A stretch of DNA of 6,274 bases, from the NCBI GenBank assembly GCA_017397205.1, contig JAFQJX010000036.1, positions 1 through 6,274 on the forward strand, read 5' to 3'. The notes under the pieces were generated by a model. The model was not told the DNA's origin and searched no databases. It saw nothing but the letters and a program-made list of their open reading frames with translations. The translations under genes and the position numbers were made by a program. Below are positions 1-6,274 of the stretch, piece by piece (positions within the stretch are counted from its first letter, which is position 1; every line of letters starts with the position of its first letter). This stretch comes from Clostridia bacterium (GTDB taxonomy: Bacteria > Bacillota > Clostridia > Oscillospirales > CAG-272).

Positions 1-959
1 AAACGGACCGTTGCGCCCCACAGGTGCATCACGATTCCCTGCGGCAGCGTCATGGACAACCTCTTGTCCTCTCTCCGTATCAGCGCAAGCGCCTCCTCCG
101 TCTGCTCCTGCGTCAGAGCATCGGGGGACCGCCTGACCTCCTCGTAAAGGAGGCGAATGGCGCGCGTTGCAACGGCGTCGGGTGCCTCCCCGATGGCAGA
201 GCGCAGATTTCCCTGCGTTGCCTCTGCAAGGAGGGCGCGTGCGCAAGATACAAGATATTCCTCGTCGCGGCGCACTCTCTCCACCATTGAGGATATGTGC
301 AGGGTAGCACCGCCATGCACCTGCTCCATACGGGGCAGAATTTCGGCGCGGATATAGTTTCTTGTCACGCCGAGGTCAAGATTGGTGCTGTCAAGCACGT
401 AGGAAAGTCCCGTGTCCCGTGCATAGGTGCGGATTTCGGCGGCGGTGGCGGCAAGCAGAGGTCGGATATACCGCCCGCGAACGGGTGGAATTCCTGCCAG
501 CCCTGCAAGTCCCGTGCCGCGTGCCATGCGAAAAAGGACCGTTTCTGCATTATCGTCTGCGTTGTGGGCGGTGGCAAGATATGCCTCGGGGTGTTCCTCA
601 AGATAGGCGTCAAAAATCGCATACCGTAGCATCCGTGCCCCTGTCTCCTGGCTCAACCCTGCCTCCAGGCAAAAGGCGGGCACGTCACAGGTCTTTACGG
701 CGAGGGGAACGCCCAGCCCGTCACAAAGCCGACGGCAGAACGCCTCATCCCTGTCTGCCTCCTCGCCGCGGATGCGGTGATTGACGTGGATACAGGAAAG
801 TGTGAGACCCAGGCGCTCACTGAGAGCAGCAAGAACCGAGAGCAGCACGGCTGAGTCCGCGCCACCCGACAGAGCAACTGTGATCTGCCTGCCCGTCAGG
901 CGGTGAAGCCGAAGAAATTCCTCCGCACAGGAAAGCGGGGTGACGTCAGTGCGGCTCAT
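1..959 (-). CDS. tilS: tRNA(Ile)-lysidine synthetase TilS, C-terminus cut off by window edge
   Basis: TilS is a cytosolic enzyme that uses ATP to attach lysine to C34 of the CAU-anticodon tRNA-Ile, so that the tRNA reads AUA and is charged with isoleucine. About 319 residues are present. The N-terminal PP-loop ATPase domain is complete: the P-loop SGGADS at residues 31-36, HVNHRIRGEEAD at about 58-69, TAHNADDNAET at 130-140, and the late motif TRNYIRAEILP at about 199-209. The following helical middle domain is present. The C-terminal tRNA-binding domain, usually another 110-150 residues, lies beyond the left edge. The ATG at 959 is chosen because it gives the expected short lead-in to the P-loop; it overlaps the dnaB stop by 14 nt. 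Only a weak purine stretch (GACGGAA) precedes it, so translation probably depends on coupling to dnaB. The family motifs make the assignment secure; only the truncated end is unknown. Confidence 0.95.
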   Translation of the reverse strand, partial: MSRTDVTPLSCAEEFLRLHRLTGRQITVALSGGADSAVLLSVLAALSERLGLTLSCIHVNHRIRGEEADRDEAFCRRLCDGLGVPLAVKTCDVPAFCLEAGLSQETGARMLRYAIFDAYLEEHPEAYLATAHNADDNAETVLFRMARGTGLAGLAGIPPVRGRYIRPLLAATAAEIRTYARDTGLSYVLDSTNLDLGVTRNYIRAEILPRMEQVHGGATLHISSMVERVRRDEEYLVSCARALLAEATQGNLRSAIGEAPDAVATRAIRLLYEEVRRSPDALTQEQTEEALALIRREDKRLSMTLPQGIVMHLWGATVR

Positions 960-2316
960 TTCCGTCTTGCGTGCGGTCAAGGGTGCAGAACTTGGTATAT
1001 TTGGCAATCCAGCCAACCTCCACGGTACCGACGGAGCCGTGGCGGTTTTTGGCAATAATGATTTCCGCCGTATTTTCCCTCGAGGGATTGACCTGGTCCT
1101 TGTTATCTCCCTCGCGCCTGTAATACTCGTCGCGGTAGATAAAGAGGACCATATCTGCATCCTGCTCAATAGAGCCAGATTCGCGCAGGTCACTCAGCTG
1201 AGGACGCTTGTCCTGTCTTCCCTCGGTGCCACGGGAAAGCTGTGCACAGCAAAGAACGGGAACGCCCAGCTCCTTTGCCATGATTTTTAAGCTTCGGGTG
1301 ATTTCGCTGACCTCCTGCACGCGGTTTTCCGTGTGCTTGCTGGATTGCATCAGACCGAGATAGTCGACGACAACAAGCCCCAGGCGGTCACCCACGCGGC
1401 GCAGCTTGCCCTTCATCTGAACGGTGTTGATGCTGGAGGTATCGTCAATCAGAATATCCATTTTAGCAAGCTCGCCGACAACCTCAGCCATCTGCGCCCA
1501 TTCAGCGCCGGAAATCTCGCCCGTGCGGAGCTTTTCGCTGTCAATCATCGCCTCACTTGCCAGCATACGGGTCACAAGCTGCTCCGCCGACATTTCAAGG
1601 GAGAAAATGCAGACGGTTTTTCCGCTCGTCTTTGCTACGTTCGTCGCAACGTTGAGCGCAAAGGAGGTTTTACCCATACCGGGGCGTGCACCCACGAGAA
1701 TGAAATCTCCCTTCCCCATCTCAACAAGGACGCGGTCCAGGGTGGAGAAGCCGGTTTGAACGGGCTTTTTCGCTTCGCCAAGACTCTTTTCCGCAAAGCC
1801 CTGATATACCTCGGAAAGCACGGAGCCGATATCGCGGAATTCTCGGTTGTCGCGGTTTTGCGCGATTTCAAAGAAGCGCTGCTCTGCGCTGTCCACAATC
1901 GTCGCAACGTCGCCCTCCTCGGAATACGCCATATCCGAAACCTCTTCACAGGCAACAATCAGGCGGCGCAGGAGGGACTTTTCACGCACGATACGGGCGT
2001 AGTCACCGGCGTTGGTGACGGAGGGCACCATCGTGACAAGCTGCATCAGGTATTGCGTCCCCGTGCCCTCGTCGCGCTTTCCCTCCTCCACAAGTCGGTT
2101 GACAACCGTGACGGCATCAATCGTCTTGCTGTCCGCATACATACGGGTCAGAATATCGTAAATGAGGCGGTGCTCATCCATGTAAAAATCATCTGCCGTC
2201 AGGATTGCTCCCACGGTGCCGAAGCAGCCCTCAGGGTTTCTGAGAAGCGCACCCAGCACACATTGCTCTGCCTCCATGGAAAAGGGCAGACGGCGGCTCG
2301 TAAGCTCGTTTGCCAT
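946..2316 (-). CDS. dnaB: Replicative DNA helicase DnaB (DnaC in Bacillus nomenclature)
   Basis: This is the hexameric helicase that unwinds DNA at the replication fork and recruits primase. It has 456 residues, the normal length for the family, and no intein. The N-terminal helical domain (about 10-115) opens with the typical EAEQCVLGALL segment (15-25). A linker follows, then the RecA-like motor. In the motor, Walker A is GARPGMGKTS (209-218), SLEMS is at 239-243, the Walker B strand is VVVDYLGLM (315-323), AQLSRGTEGR is at about 358-367, and DLRESGSIEQDAD is at 376-388. The KNRHG motif (423-427) carries the likely arginine finger. The ATG overlaps the rplI stop as TAATG. No good Shine-Dalgarno precedes it, which suggests termination-reinitiation coupling to rplI. 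It is third in the gdpP-rplI-dnaB-tilS operon. A long open frame on the opposite strand is a codon-bias shadow. Confidence 0.98.
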   Translation of the reverse strand: MANELTSRRLPFSMEAEQCVLGALLRNPEGCFGTVGAILTADDFYMDEHRLIYDILTRMYADSKTIDAVTVVNRLVEEGKRDEGTGTQYLMQLVTMVPSVTNAGDYARIVREKSLLRRLIVACEEVSDMAYSEEGDVATIVDSAEQRFFEIAQNRDNREFRDIGSVLSEVYQGFAEKSLGEAKKPVQTGFSTLDRVLVEMGKGDFILVGARPGMGKTSFALNVATNVAKTSGKTVCIFSLEMSAEQLVTRMLASEAMIDSEKLRTGEISGAEWAQMAEVVGELAKMDILIDDTSSINTVQMKGKLRRVGDRLGLVVVDYLGLMQSSKHTENRVQEVSEITRSLKIMAKELGVPVLCCAQLSRGTEGRQDKRPQLSDLRESGSIEQDADMVLFIYRDEYYRREGDNKDQVNPSRENTAEIIIAKNRHGSVGTVEVGWIAKYTKFCTLDRTQDGNEPH

Positions 2317-2759
2317 TACTGCGTTACCGTCACGCGGCAGGTGCCGCTGATGTCCTCAAAAATTTTCACGGGAACAAGGAAGGTACCGTACGCCTTGATA
2401 GGAGCGTCCAGAAGAATACGGCGCTTATCCACGGTAATTCCCAGCTGCTTTTCAAGCGCCACGGCAATATCCTTGGAGGTAATAGCGCCGTACAGGCGCC
2501 CGTCCTTGCCCGATTCTGCATGAAGCGTGACCTCGGCGGCGTTCAGGCGGTCAGCCGTTGCACGCGCCGCCTTGCGCTCCTCCTCAAGCTTGTATTGCTT
2601 TGCCTCTGCCTTGCCGCGCAGGTCGTTTTGCGCCCTGGAATCGGCAGGAATTGCCTTTTTCTGGGGAAACAGGAAATTACGGGCGTACCCGTCGGAAACC
2701 TCAATAATCTGGTCCTTCTTGCCCTGCCCCTTTACGTCTTGGGTCAAAATTACTTTCAT
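2316..2759 (-). CDS. rplI: 50S ribosomal protein L9
   Basis: L9 binds 23S rRNA at the base of the L1 stalk and helps maintain reading frame. The 147-residue product matches the usual length of about 148. It begins with the conserved [17 protein letters not shown]. The family signature [16 protein letters not shown] follows at about residues 24-39, then a charged long connecting helix (about 42-76) and the C-terminal domain with [13 protein letters not shown]. The frame is open further upstream to a possible start at 2795. The ATG at 2759 is chosen because the L9 family starts exactly here and a GTGAGGT Shine-Dalgarno sits 4 nt before it; the upstream extension would also run into gdpP coding sequence. 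The gdpP stop is 7 nt upstream and the dnaB start overlaps the stop by 1 nt. Confidence 0.98.
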   Translation of the reverse strand: MKVILTQDVKGQGKKDQIIEVSDGYARNFLFPQKKAIPADSRAQNDLRGKAEAKQYKLEEERKAARATADRLNAAEVTLHAESGKDGRLYGAITSKDIAVALEKQLGITVDKRRILLDAPIKAYGTFLVPVKIFEDISGTCRVTVTQ

Positions 2760-2763
2760 TGGA

Positions 2764-2770
2764 ACCTCAC
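2764..2770 (-). promoter_or_regulatory. rplI ribosome-binding site overlapping the gdpP stop codon
   Basis: GTGAGGT on the minus strand lies 4 nt before the rplI ATG, and its TGA is the gdpP stop codon. It decides the L9 start at 2759 over the longer upstream frame, and suggests that ribosomes finishing gdpP can pass directly to rplI. Confidence 0.8.
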
Positions 2771-4788
2771 TTGTTGTTTTTCTTATATTTGTCAATGCTT
2801 GCCTTCAGGCGGTCAAGCACCTCTCGGATATCCGTGCTATCCACCTGTGCGCCTGCCGCGTCAAAGTGGCCGCCGCCGTTCAGGTCCTCGAGAATGAGCT
2901 GCACGTTGATCTGTCCGTGGGAGCGCCCCGAAATGCAAACGGTATTTCTGATGCGGACGAGGGCAAAGGATGCCTCCACCCCCTTGATGGTCAGCATCTT
3001 GTCCGCTACCTTGGAGGCAAGGACACGATAGCTGCTGTCCGTATCGGTGTCGCACGAGGCAATCGCGATATTTTCATCGTAAATCACCACGCTTGAGAGC
3101 AGGCGGGACTCCTTGGCAATATCCTCAACGTCCGTGCGGAACATATCGTTGGATGCCGTGGTGCTGGCGCCCTGACCGCGCAGATACTGAGCCACCGCAA
3201 AGGTACGGGTGCCCGTATTACGGGAGAATTGCTTGGTATCCAAAAGGATTCCCGCAAGCAGAAGCTCTGCCTCCTCTGCCGTCATTTGCAGCATATTGAT
3301 GCCGTATTCCAGAAGCTCGGAAACAAGCTCGGAGGCGGAGGATGCCGTCGGCTCAATATAGTTGACCTTGACGGTATCGGGCAGCTCCTCCTTCTTGATA
3401 TGGTGATCCACCACGACGATGGTCTTTGCGCGCTTGGCAACCTCGGGTGCCTCAGCGATGCTGAAATTGTTGACGTCCACCACAATCAGGAGGGTATCGT
3501 TTTTCAGCTTATCCATCGCCTCCTTGACGCCGATAAAGCAATCCCGCAGGTGCGGAATACGCCCCGCCACCTCAAAGCAGGGGGCAAGGTTTTTGTCATA
3601 TTTGTCGGTGACGATATGGAAATCCACGCCGTTGACGAAGCAGAGGCGTGCCATACCGACACACGCCGCAAAGGCGTCAAAGTCCGCATTCTTGTGACCC
3701 ATAATCAGCACGTTCCCTGCACGGCTGATCAGCGACACGATCTGAGAGGACATCACACGTGCCTGTACGTTGGAGCGCTTGTAAACCGCCTTGGTCTTTC
3801 CGCCAAAGAAGTTAATGCCGTCCTCCTTCTTGTAGACCACCTGGTCACCGCCGCGCTGCAGGGCAAGGTCCAGGGCGGACTGTGCACTTCTCTCTCGGTC
3901 AAGCAGGGTGCCGGGCATATTGGACACGCCCATAGAAACCGTAACGGAAACGCCGTCCCCAACGCGGGTGGTGCGGATGGTATCCAGAATGGAGAAGCGG
4001 TTTTCAATGCACTCCTCCAGCTTTTGGGTGTCAATGAACACGATATATTTATCGTTGTCATAGGACTTAATCACGCCGTTCATGGAGCTGACCCAGCGTC
4101 TGATTTTATCGTCCACCTCACTGAGCGCGTCGCGGAAGCGCTCGTTGACGTACTGCATCAGGTCGTCTATGCTGTCAACCACGATATAGATGACGGCGGT
4201 GCGCTCGTCGTGATACTGCTCGGTAATACGCAGCAGCTCCGTGCAGTCGCGCAGCAGAATGAAGTTATAGCGATTTCCCTCAGACTCCGTGGCAATCTGC
4301 TGAGGCAAAAAGACGTGCCCTGCCATTTTCAGATATTGGCTATCCCCACCGAGAGGAATGCGGTCCCCCTGACGGATGCTCTCCGTTCTGGAATCTGCCG
4401 CCTCCATATCCTGCTGAATGATCTGCTTCATTGCATCGTTCATCCAATAGAGAACGTTCTTTTCGTCAACGGCAATAATGGGGGTTTCCATATGCATCAT
4501 AATCTGCCCGACGGCGCTGTCAAGAAGGCGCGTCAGCGAGAAGTCAAGGACCGCCTTGTTGCGCGCCTTGTGCACCTGCCACCAGATGAGAAGCGAAATG
4601 GCATAGAACACAAGCCCCGTGGGCAATATCCACCACAGGGAAAGATTTGGCTCGACGAAGAAATTGACGGCACCGAACACAACCGTCGGCAAAAGCACCG
4701 CAAGAAAGCCCAGAACGATACAGGCAAGCAGGTCCTTTTTTGTGGCAATTCTGTGAAGAGCCGCTGTTCTTTTATCAGTCTGTTTCAT
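2767..4788 (-). CDS. gdpP: Membrane-anchored cyclic-di-AMP phosphodiesterase GdpP (YybT family, DHH/DHHA1)
   Basis: GdpP enzymes hydrolyse c-di-AMP to pApA and so lower the messenger that controls potassium uptake and cell-wall homeostasis. Counted from the ATG, the product has 673 residues, close to the 655-660 usual for the family. Two membrane helices lie at about 20-44 and 49-70. They are followed by a PAS-like region (about 95-170) and a degenerate GGDEF domain (about 195-325) that ends in the characteristic RGGDQVVYK. The DHH domain shows [10 protein letters not shown] (363-372), the DVN aspartate (438), VDHH (460-463) and [10 protein letters not shown] (509-518). The DHHA1 domain has GGGHFDAAG (639-647). 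All expected metal-ligand positions are present, so it should be active. The GGDEF part lacks the cyclase signature, as is normal in this family. The start is uncertain: the frame extends to a GTG at 4827, and a strong Shine-Dalgarno (4813-4818) lies 24 nt before the chosen ATG. It is the first gene of the operon. Confidence 0.96.
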   Translation of the reverse strand: MKQTDKRTAALHRIATKKDLLACIVLGFLAVLLPTVVFGAVNFFVEPNLSLWWILPTGLVFYAISLLIWWQVHKARNKAVLDFSLTRLLDSAVGQIMMHMETPIIAVDEKNVLYWMNDAMKQIIQQDMEAADSRTESIRQGDRIPLGGDSQYLKMAGHVFLPQQIATESEGNRYNFILLRDCTELLRITEQYHDERTAVIYIVVDSIDDLMQYVNERFRDALSEVDDKIRRWVSSMNGVIKSYDNDKYIVFIDTQKLEECIENRFSILDTIRTTRVGDGVSVTVSMGVSNMPGTLLDRERSAQSALDLALQRGGDQVVYKKEDGINFFGGKTKAVYKRSNVQARVMSSQIVSLISRAGNVLIMGHKNADFDAFAACVGMARLCFVNGVDFHIVTDKYDKNLAPCFEVAGRIPHLRDCFIGVKEAMDKLKNDTLLIVVDVNNFSIAEAPEVAKRAKTIVVVDHHIKKEELPDTVKVNYIEPTASSASELVSELLEYGINMLQMTAEEAELLLAGILLDTKQFSRNTGTRTFAVAQYLRGQGASTTASNDMFRTDVEDIAKESRLLSSVVIYDENIAIASCDTDTDSSYRVLASKVADKMLTIKGVEASFALVRIRNTVCISGRSHGQINVQLILEDLNGGGHFDAAGAQVDSTDIREVLDRLKASIDKYKKNNK

Positions 4789-4796
4789 AGTTTGAT

Positions 4797-4818
4797 GCCC
4801 GATTGGGCGTAACCTCCC
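4797..4818 (-). promoter_or_regulatory. gdpP Shine-Dalgarno with downstream hairpin in the spacer
   Basis: The strongest ribosome-binding sequence upstream of gdpP is GGGAGG (4818-4813), but the first ATG is 24 nt further on. Within this spacer lies GCCC-AATC-GGGC (4808-4797), able to form a 4-bp GC stem with a 4-nt loop. Folding would remove 12 nt and bring the effective spacing down to about 12 nt. No ATG, GTG or TTG occurs in frame at normal distance from the Shine-Dalgarno. Either the hairpin helps initiation at 4788, or the true start differs (GTG at 4827, or a rare ATC). Confidence 0.45.
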
Positions 4819-4820
4819 GT

Positions 4821-4834
4821 CACGCACCTGCGTG
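4821..4834 (-). promoter_or_regulatory. Inverted repeat just upstream of the gdpP Shine-Dalgarno
   Basis: The transcript would contain CACGC-AGGT-GCGTG, a 5-bp GC-rich stem with a 4-nt loop, ending 2 nt before GGGAGG. It could be an mRNA hairpin or a DNA dyad near the operon start. The alternative GTG start at 4827 lies inside it. It is too short for a terminator and has no U tract. Confidence 0.35.
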
Positions 4835-4858
4835 CGTAAATATTCTAACGGTCAGTAT

Positions 4859-4887
4859 AGTATATCATAAAAAACATACTTTGTAAA
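4859..4887 (-). promoter_or_regulatory. Predicted sigma-A promoter of the gdpP-rplI-dnaB-tilS operon, extended -10
   Basis: On the minus strand the -35 TTTACA (4887-4882) and -10 TATACT (4864-4859) are 17 bp apart. TGA immediately precedes the -10, giving an extended -10 (TGn). A second partial TATACT-like repeat follows directly. The start would be near 4852, giving a leader of about 64 nt to the ATG at 4788. It is the best promoter match in the window and the only one seen for the operon. Confidence 0.75.
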
Positions 4888-4934
4888 GTTCTGCTCCTAT
4901 AAAATTTCTCAAGTGAGCAAAAAGCGCAAATATC

Positions 4935-4963
4935 TTGCATTGCCGCCCGACTTCGTGTAAAAT
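4935..4963 (+). promoter_or_regulatory. Predicted sigma-A promoter of recG
   Basis: The -35 element TTGCAT (4935-4940) and the -10 element TAAAAT (4958-4963) are separated by exactly 17 bp. Transcription would start near 4970, leaving a leader of about 20 nt before the recG ATG. Position, spacing and orientation all fit; the call is by eye. Confidence 0.7.
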
Positions 4964-4978
4964 AATGGTATCAAACGG

Positions 4979-4984
4979 AAAGGA
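4979..4984 (+). promoter_or_regulatory. recG ribosome-binding site
   Basis: AAAGGA lies 7 nt before the ATG at 4992. This is normal spacing and supports that start. Confidence 0.7.
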
Positions 4985-4991
4985 AAAGACC

Positions 4992-6149
4992 ATGAAGGGT
5001 GTAAAATGCCTAACGGACAGCGTTACCTCGCTCAGCGGCGTGGGTGCAGTGCGCGCCGCCGCGCTTGAAAAGCTGGGAATCCGTACCCTGCGCGACCTGC
5101 TCTATGCCTTCCCCCGCGGCTATGAAAACAGGGCGAATATCCGCACCCTTGCACAGGGGGCAGACGGTGCCAAAAGCGCGTTTCTTCTCACGGTCGGCAC
5201 CGCCCCGCGCACCGTCCGTCTGCGCGGACGTCTGACCCTGACGAAATTCCGCGCCTTTGACGAAACGGGCACGGTTGAGGTGGTCTTTTATAACCAGGAC
5301 TACGTACGGCAGATTTTTACGGTGGGAGACACCTGGCGCTTCTGGGGCACGCTCAATCATTCCAAAACCTGGACACTCTCCTCGCCCGCTTATGAAAAGC
5401 TGGAGCTTGGAAAAACTCTGCCCGATTATATCTCCCTATATTCCTTAAATTCAGGCATTACACGCAAGGTTATGGAGGGGCTCGTTGACAGCGCTCTCTC
5501 CATGGATATCCAGGACTTTCTGCCTGAGGAAATCCGCCTGCGGCAGGGGCTTCCAACCCTCTCCTACGCCCTCAGGCAGGTGCATCATCCCGAGAGCAAG
5601 GAGCAGCTTGAAAAGGCGCTTCGCCGCCTTGTATTTGACGAGCTGTATTGCCTATCGGTCGGAATTGCCGCAAGCAGGGCGCAAAAGAGCACACCGACCA
5701 CGCACGCGGTCCCAACGCCCGACCTTACCCCCCTGCTTTCCCTGCTTCCCTATGAGCTGACGGGCGCACAAAAGCGCTCCATTCAAGAGATTTTTTCGGA
5801 TATGGCAGGCAAAACGGGTGCCGACGGCGTGCCGGCAATGCGCCGCATCCTGATCGGCGACGTTGGCAGTGGTAAAACAGTCTGTGCGATGGCGGCGCTC
5901 TATGCCGCCGCAAAAGCGGGTGGACAGGCGGCGATTATGGCGCCGACGGAAATCCTCGCCACTCAGCATTACAGTGAGATTGCACCCCTCTTTTCCCGCC
6001 TTGGAATTGAGGTTGCCTGCCTGACGGGCAGCACCTCCCAAAAGGAAAAGAACAGGATTTACGCGCGCCTCTCCGACCCGCAGAATCCGCTTCCCGTTAT
6101 TATCGGAACGCACGCTCTGCTTGGAGATAAAGTCCATTTTTCTAAACTG
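4992..6149 (+). CDS. recG: ATP-dependent DNA helicase RecG, N-terminal ~386 residues; 3' end lost at a sequence junction
   Basis: RecG remodels stalled replication forks and branch-migrates recombination intermediates. Visible parts are the N-terminal region with an HhH-like segment (LSGVGAVRAAALEKLGI, 14-30) and the FPRGYENR motif (40-47). The OB-fold wedge domain (about 60-125) includes FDETGTVEVVFYN (89-101). The first helicase domain has the Q-motif-like ELTGAQKRSIQEI (255-267), Walker A GDVGSGKT (289-296), MAPTEILA.QH (316-326) and GTHALLGDKVHFSKL (372-386). Family members continue with a GLVxxDEQHRFG Walker B block and are about 680 residues long. Here the frame stays open to the window end, but the residues after 386 have no RecG character. 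The ATG at 4992 has AAAGGA 7 nt upstream. The truncation is judged to be a contig artefact, not a natural lesion. The gene is transcribed divergently from the gdpP operon. Confidence 0.95.
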
Positions 6150-6154
6150 CTAGG
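6122..6154. other. Junction between GC-rich recG and AT-rich foreign tail
   Basis: Plus-strand RecG homology is convincing up to FSKL (codon ending at 6149). Minus-strand transporter-like coding is convincing from the window end down to KWTL (6128) or SP (6122). The two assignments therefore share about 20-28 bp. Such a short word common to two otherwise unrelated sequences is what a k-mer assembler needs to join them wrongly. No inverted repeats, target-site duplication or transposase are visible to support an insertion. The exact breakpoint cannot be fixed from this sequence alone. Confidence 0.75.
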
Positions 6155-6274
6155 GACAATTAAACTCATTACAACAATTAATATAAAAGCTAATATAATT
6201 AAAGGAATACCTGTAAAATCAAATAATTCTAACAAATACATAATTTTACTTATAAACACTGTACCAATATTAGT
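6122..6274 (-). CDS. Internal fragment of a membrane transporter gene (possibly AbgT-like), probably foreign to this contig
   Basis: Reading leftward from the window end, one frame is open with no real start: it begins TNIGTVFISKIMYLLE and continues through a hydrophobic helix (FTGIPLIILAFILIVVMSLI) into VPSSLEKWTLSP. Polar residues, a long hydrophobic helix, then a PSS..KW motif resemble the late re-entrant/helix region of AbgT-type (p-aminobenzoyl-glutamate) or related YfcC-like ion-coupled transporters. This is pattern recognition from memory, so the family is tentative. The codons are extremely AT-rich (about 22% G+C over 6150-6274), quite unlike recG. Transporter-like sequence seems to persist to about 6122-6128. 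Leftward of that the frame is only antisense recG. Both ends of the gene are missing. The GTG at 6257-6259 lies inside the motif-like stretch and is not taken as a start. Confidence 0.4.

Noticed and set aside
297..784. Overlapping plus-strand frames (297-629 and 362-784) opposite tilS
   Set aside because: They lie entirely within the well-supported tilS catalytic domain on the other strand and show no family features.
1333..2523. 396-residue plus-strand open frame opposite dnaB and rplI
   Set aside because: It is antisense to an intact, motif-complete dnaB, spans the rplI-dnaB boundary, has low-complexity His/Arg/Leu-rich sequence without recognisable motifs, and lacks a supporting ribosome site. 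It is a codon-bias shadow.
2316..2795. Longer 159-residue L9 starting at 2795
   Set aside because: The extra 12 residues lie within the gdpP coding region and precede the exact family start MKVIL, which has its own Shine-Dalgarno.
3229..4812. 527-residue plus-strand open frame opposite gdpP
   Set aside because: The length is striking, but it mirrors the gdpP reading frame in a GC-biased gene, shows only repetitive H/V/D/N composition and no domain, and would mean an antisense gene over a complete phosphodiesterase.
4849..4991. c-di-AMP riboswitch or other structured RNA upstream of gdpP or recG
   Set aside because: The predicted leaders are only about 64 and 20 nt, too short for a ydaO-type riboswitch, and no terminator-like hairpin with a U tract is present.
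6059..6259. 66-residue minus-strand small membrane protein starting at GTG 6259
   Set aside because: Its C-terminal third is antisense recG, its N-terminal part continues upstream without a stop to the window end, and it crosses the composition break. It is a hybrid produced by the junction, not a small gene.
6150..6274. RecG with a novel C-terminal extension, or an IS/transposon inserted in recG
   Set aside because: The plus-frame residues after 386 replace essential helicase motifs with low-complexity sequence. No terminal inverted repeat, transposase or target duplication is visible, and the minus frame explains the tail better.

Overview
The first ~6.15 kb looks like ordinary core chromosome of a Gram-positive, Clostridia-like bacterium (Bacillota, perhaps a gut Oscillospirales-type lineage). 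This rests on three things: the presence of gdpP, the linked order gdpP-rplI-dnaB familiar from Bacillota, and G+C clearly above half with GC-rich third positions. The lineage is an inference from gene order and protein motifs, not from a database search.

Layout. On the minus strand, reading right to left, lies a tightly packed operon: gdpP (c-di-AMP phosphodiesterase, 4788-2767), rplI (ribosomal protein L9, 2759-2316), dnaB (replicative helicase, 2316-946) and tilS (tRNA-Ile lysidine synthetase, 959 to beyond the left edge). Spacings are +7 nt, a 1-nt TAATG overlap and a 14-nt overlap, so the genes are probably cotranscribed and translationally coupled. No terminator is visible among them. 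A 203-bp AT-rich intergenic region (4789-4991) separates this operon from divergently transcribed recG on the plus strand. It carries two back-to-back sigma-A type promoters, each with a 17-bp spacer. The gdpP leader also has an unusual arrangement: a strong Shine-Dalgarno lies 24 nt from the best start codon, with a small GC hairpin in between.

At the right edge recG stops making sense after about residue 386 (position ~6149). The last ~125 bp fall abruptly to about 22% G+C (hand count). On the minus strand they read as the interior of a membrane-transporter gene, perhaps AbgT-like, from what looks like a different, AT-rich genome. The two reading frames overlap by roughly 20-28 bp, which is best explained by a chimeric contig end (assembly join through a short shared word).

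The genes join DNA replication and repair (DnaB, RecG), translation (L9, TilS) and second-messenger turnover (GdpP). I see no new defence, mobile or biosynthetic system. The points worth a second look are the chimeric junction, the structured gdpP leader, and the attachment of tilS to the gdpP-rplI-dnaB operon.
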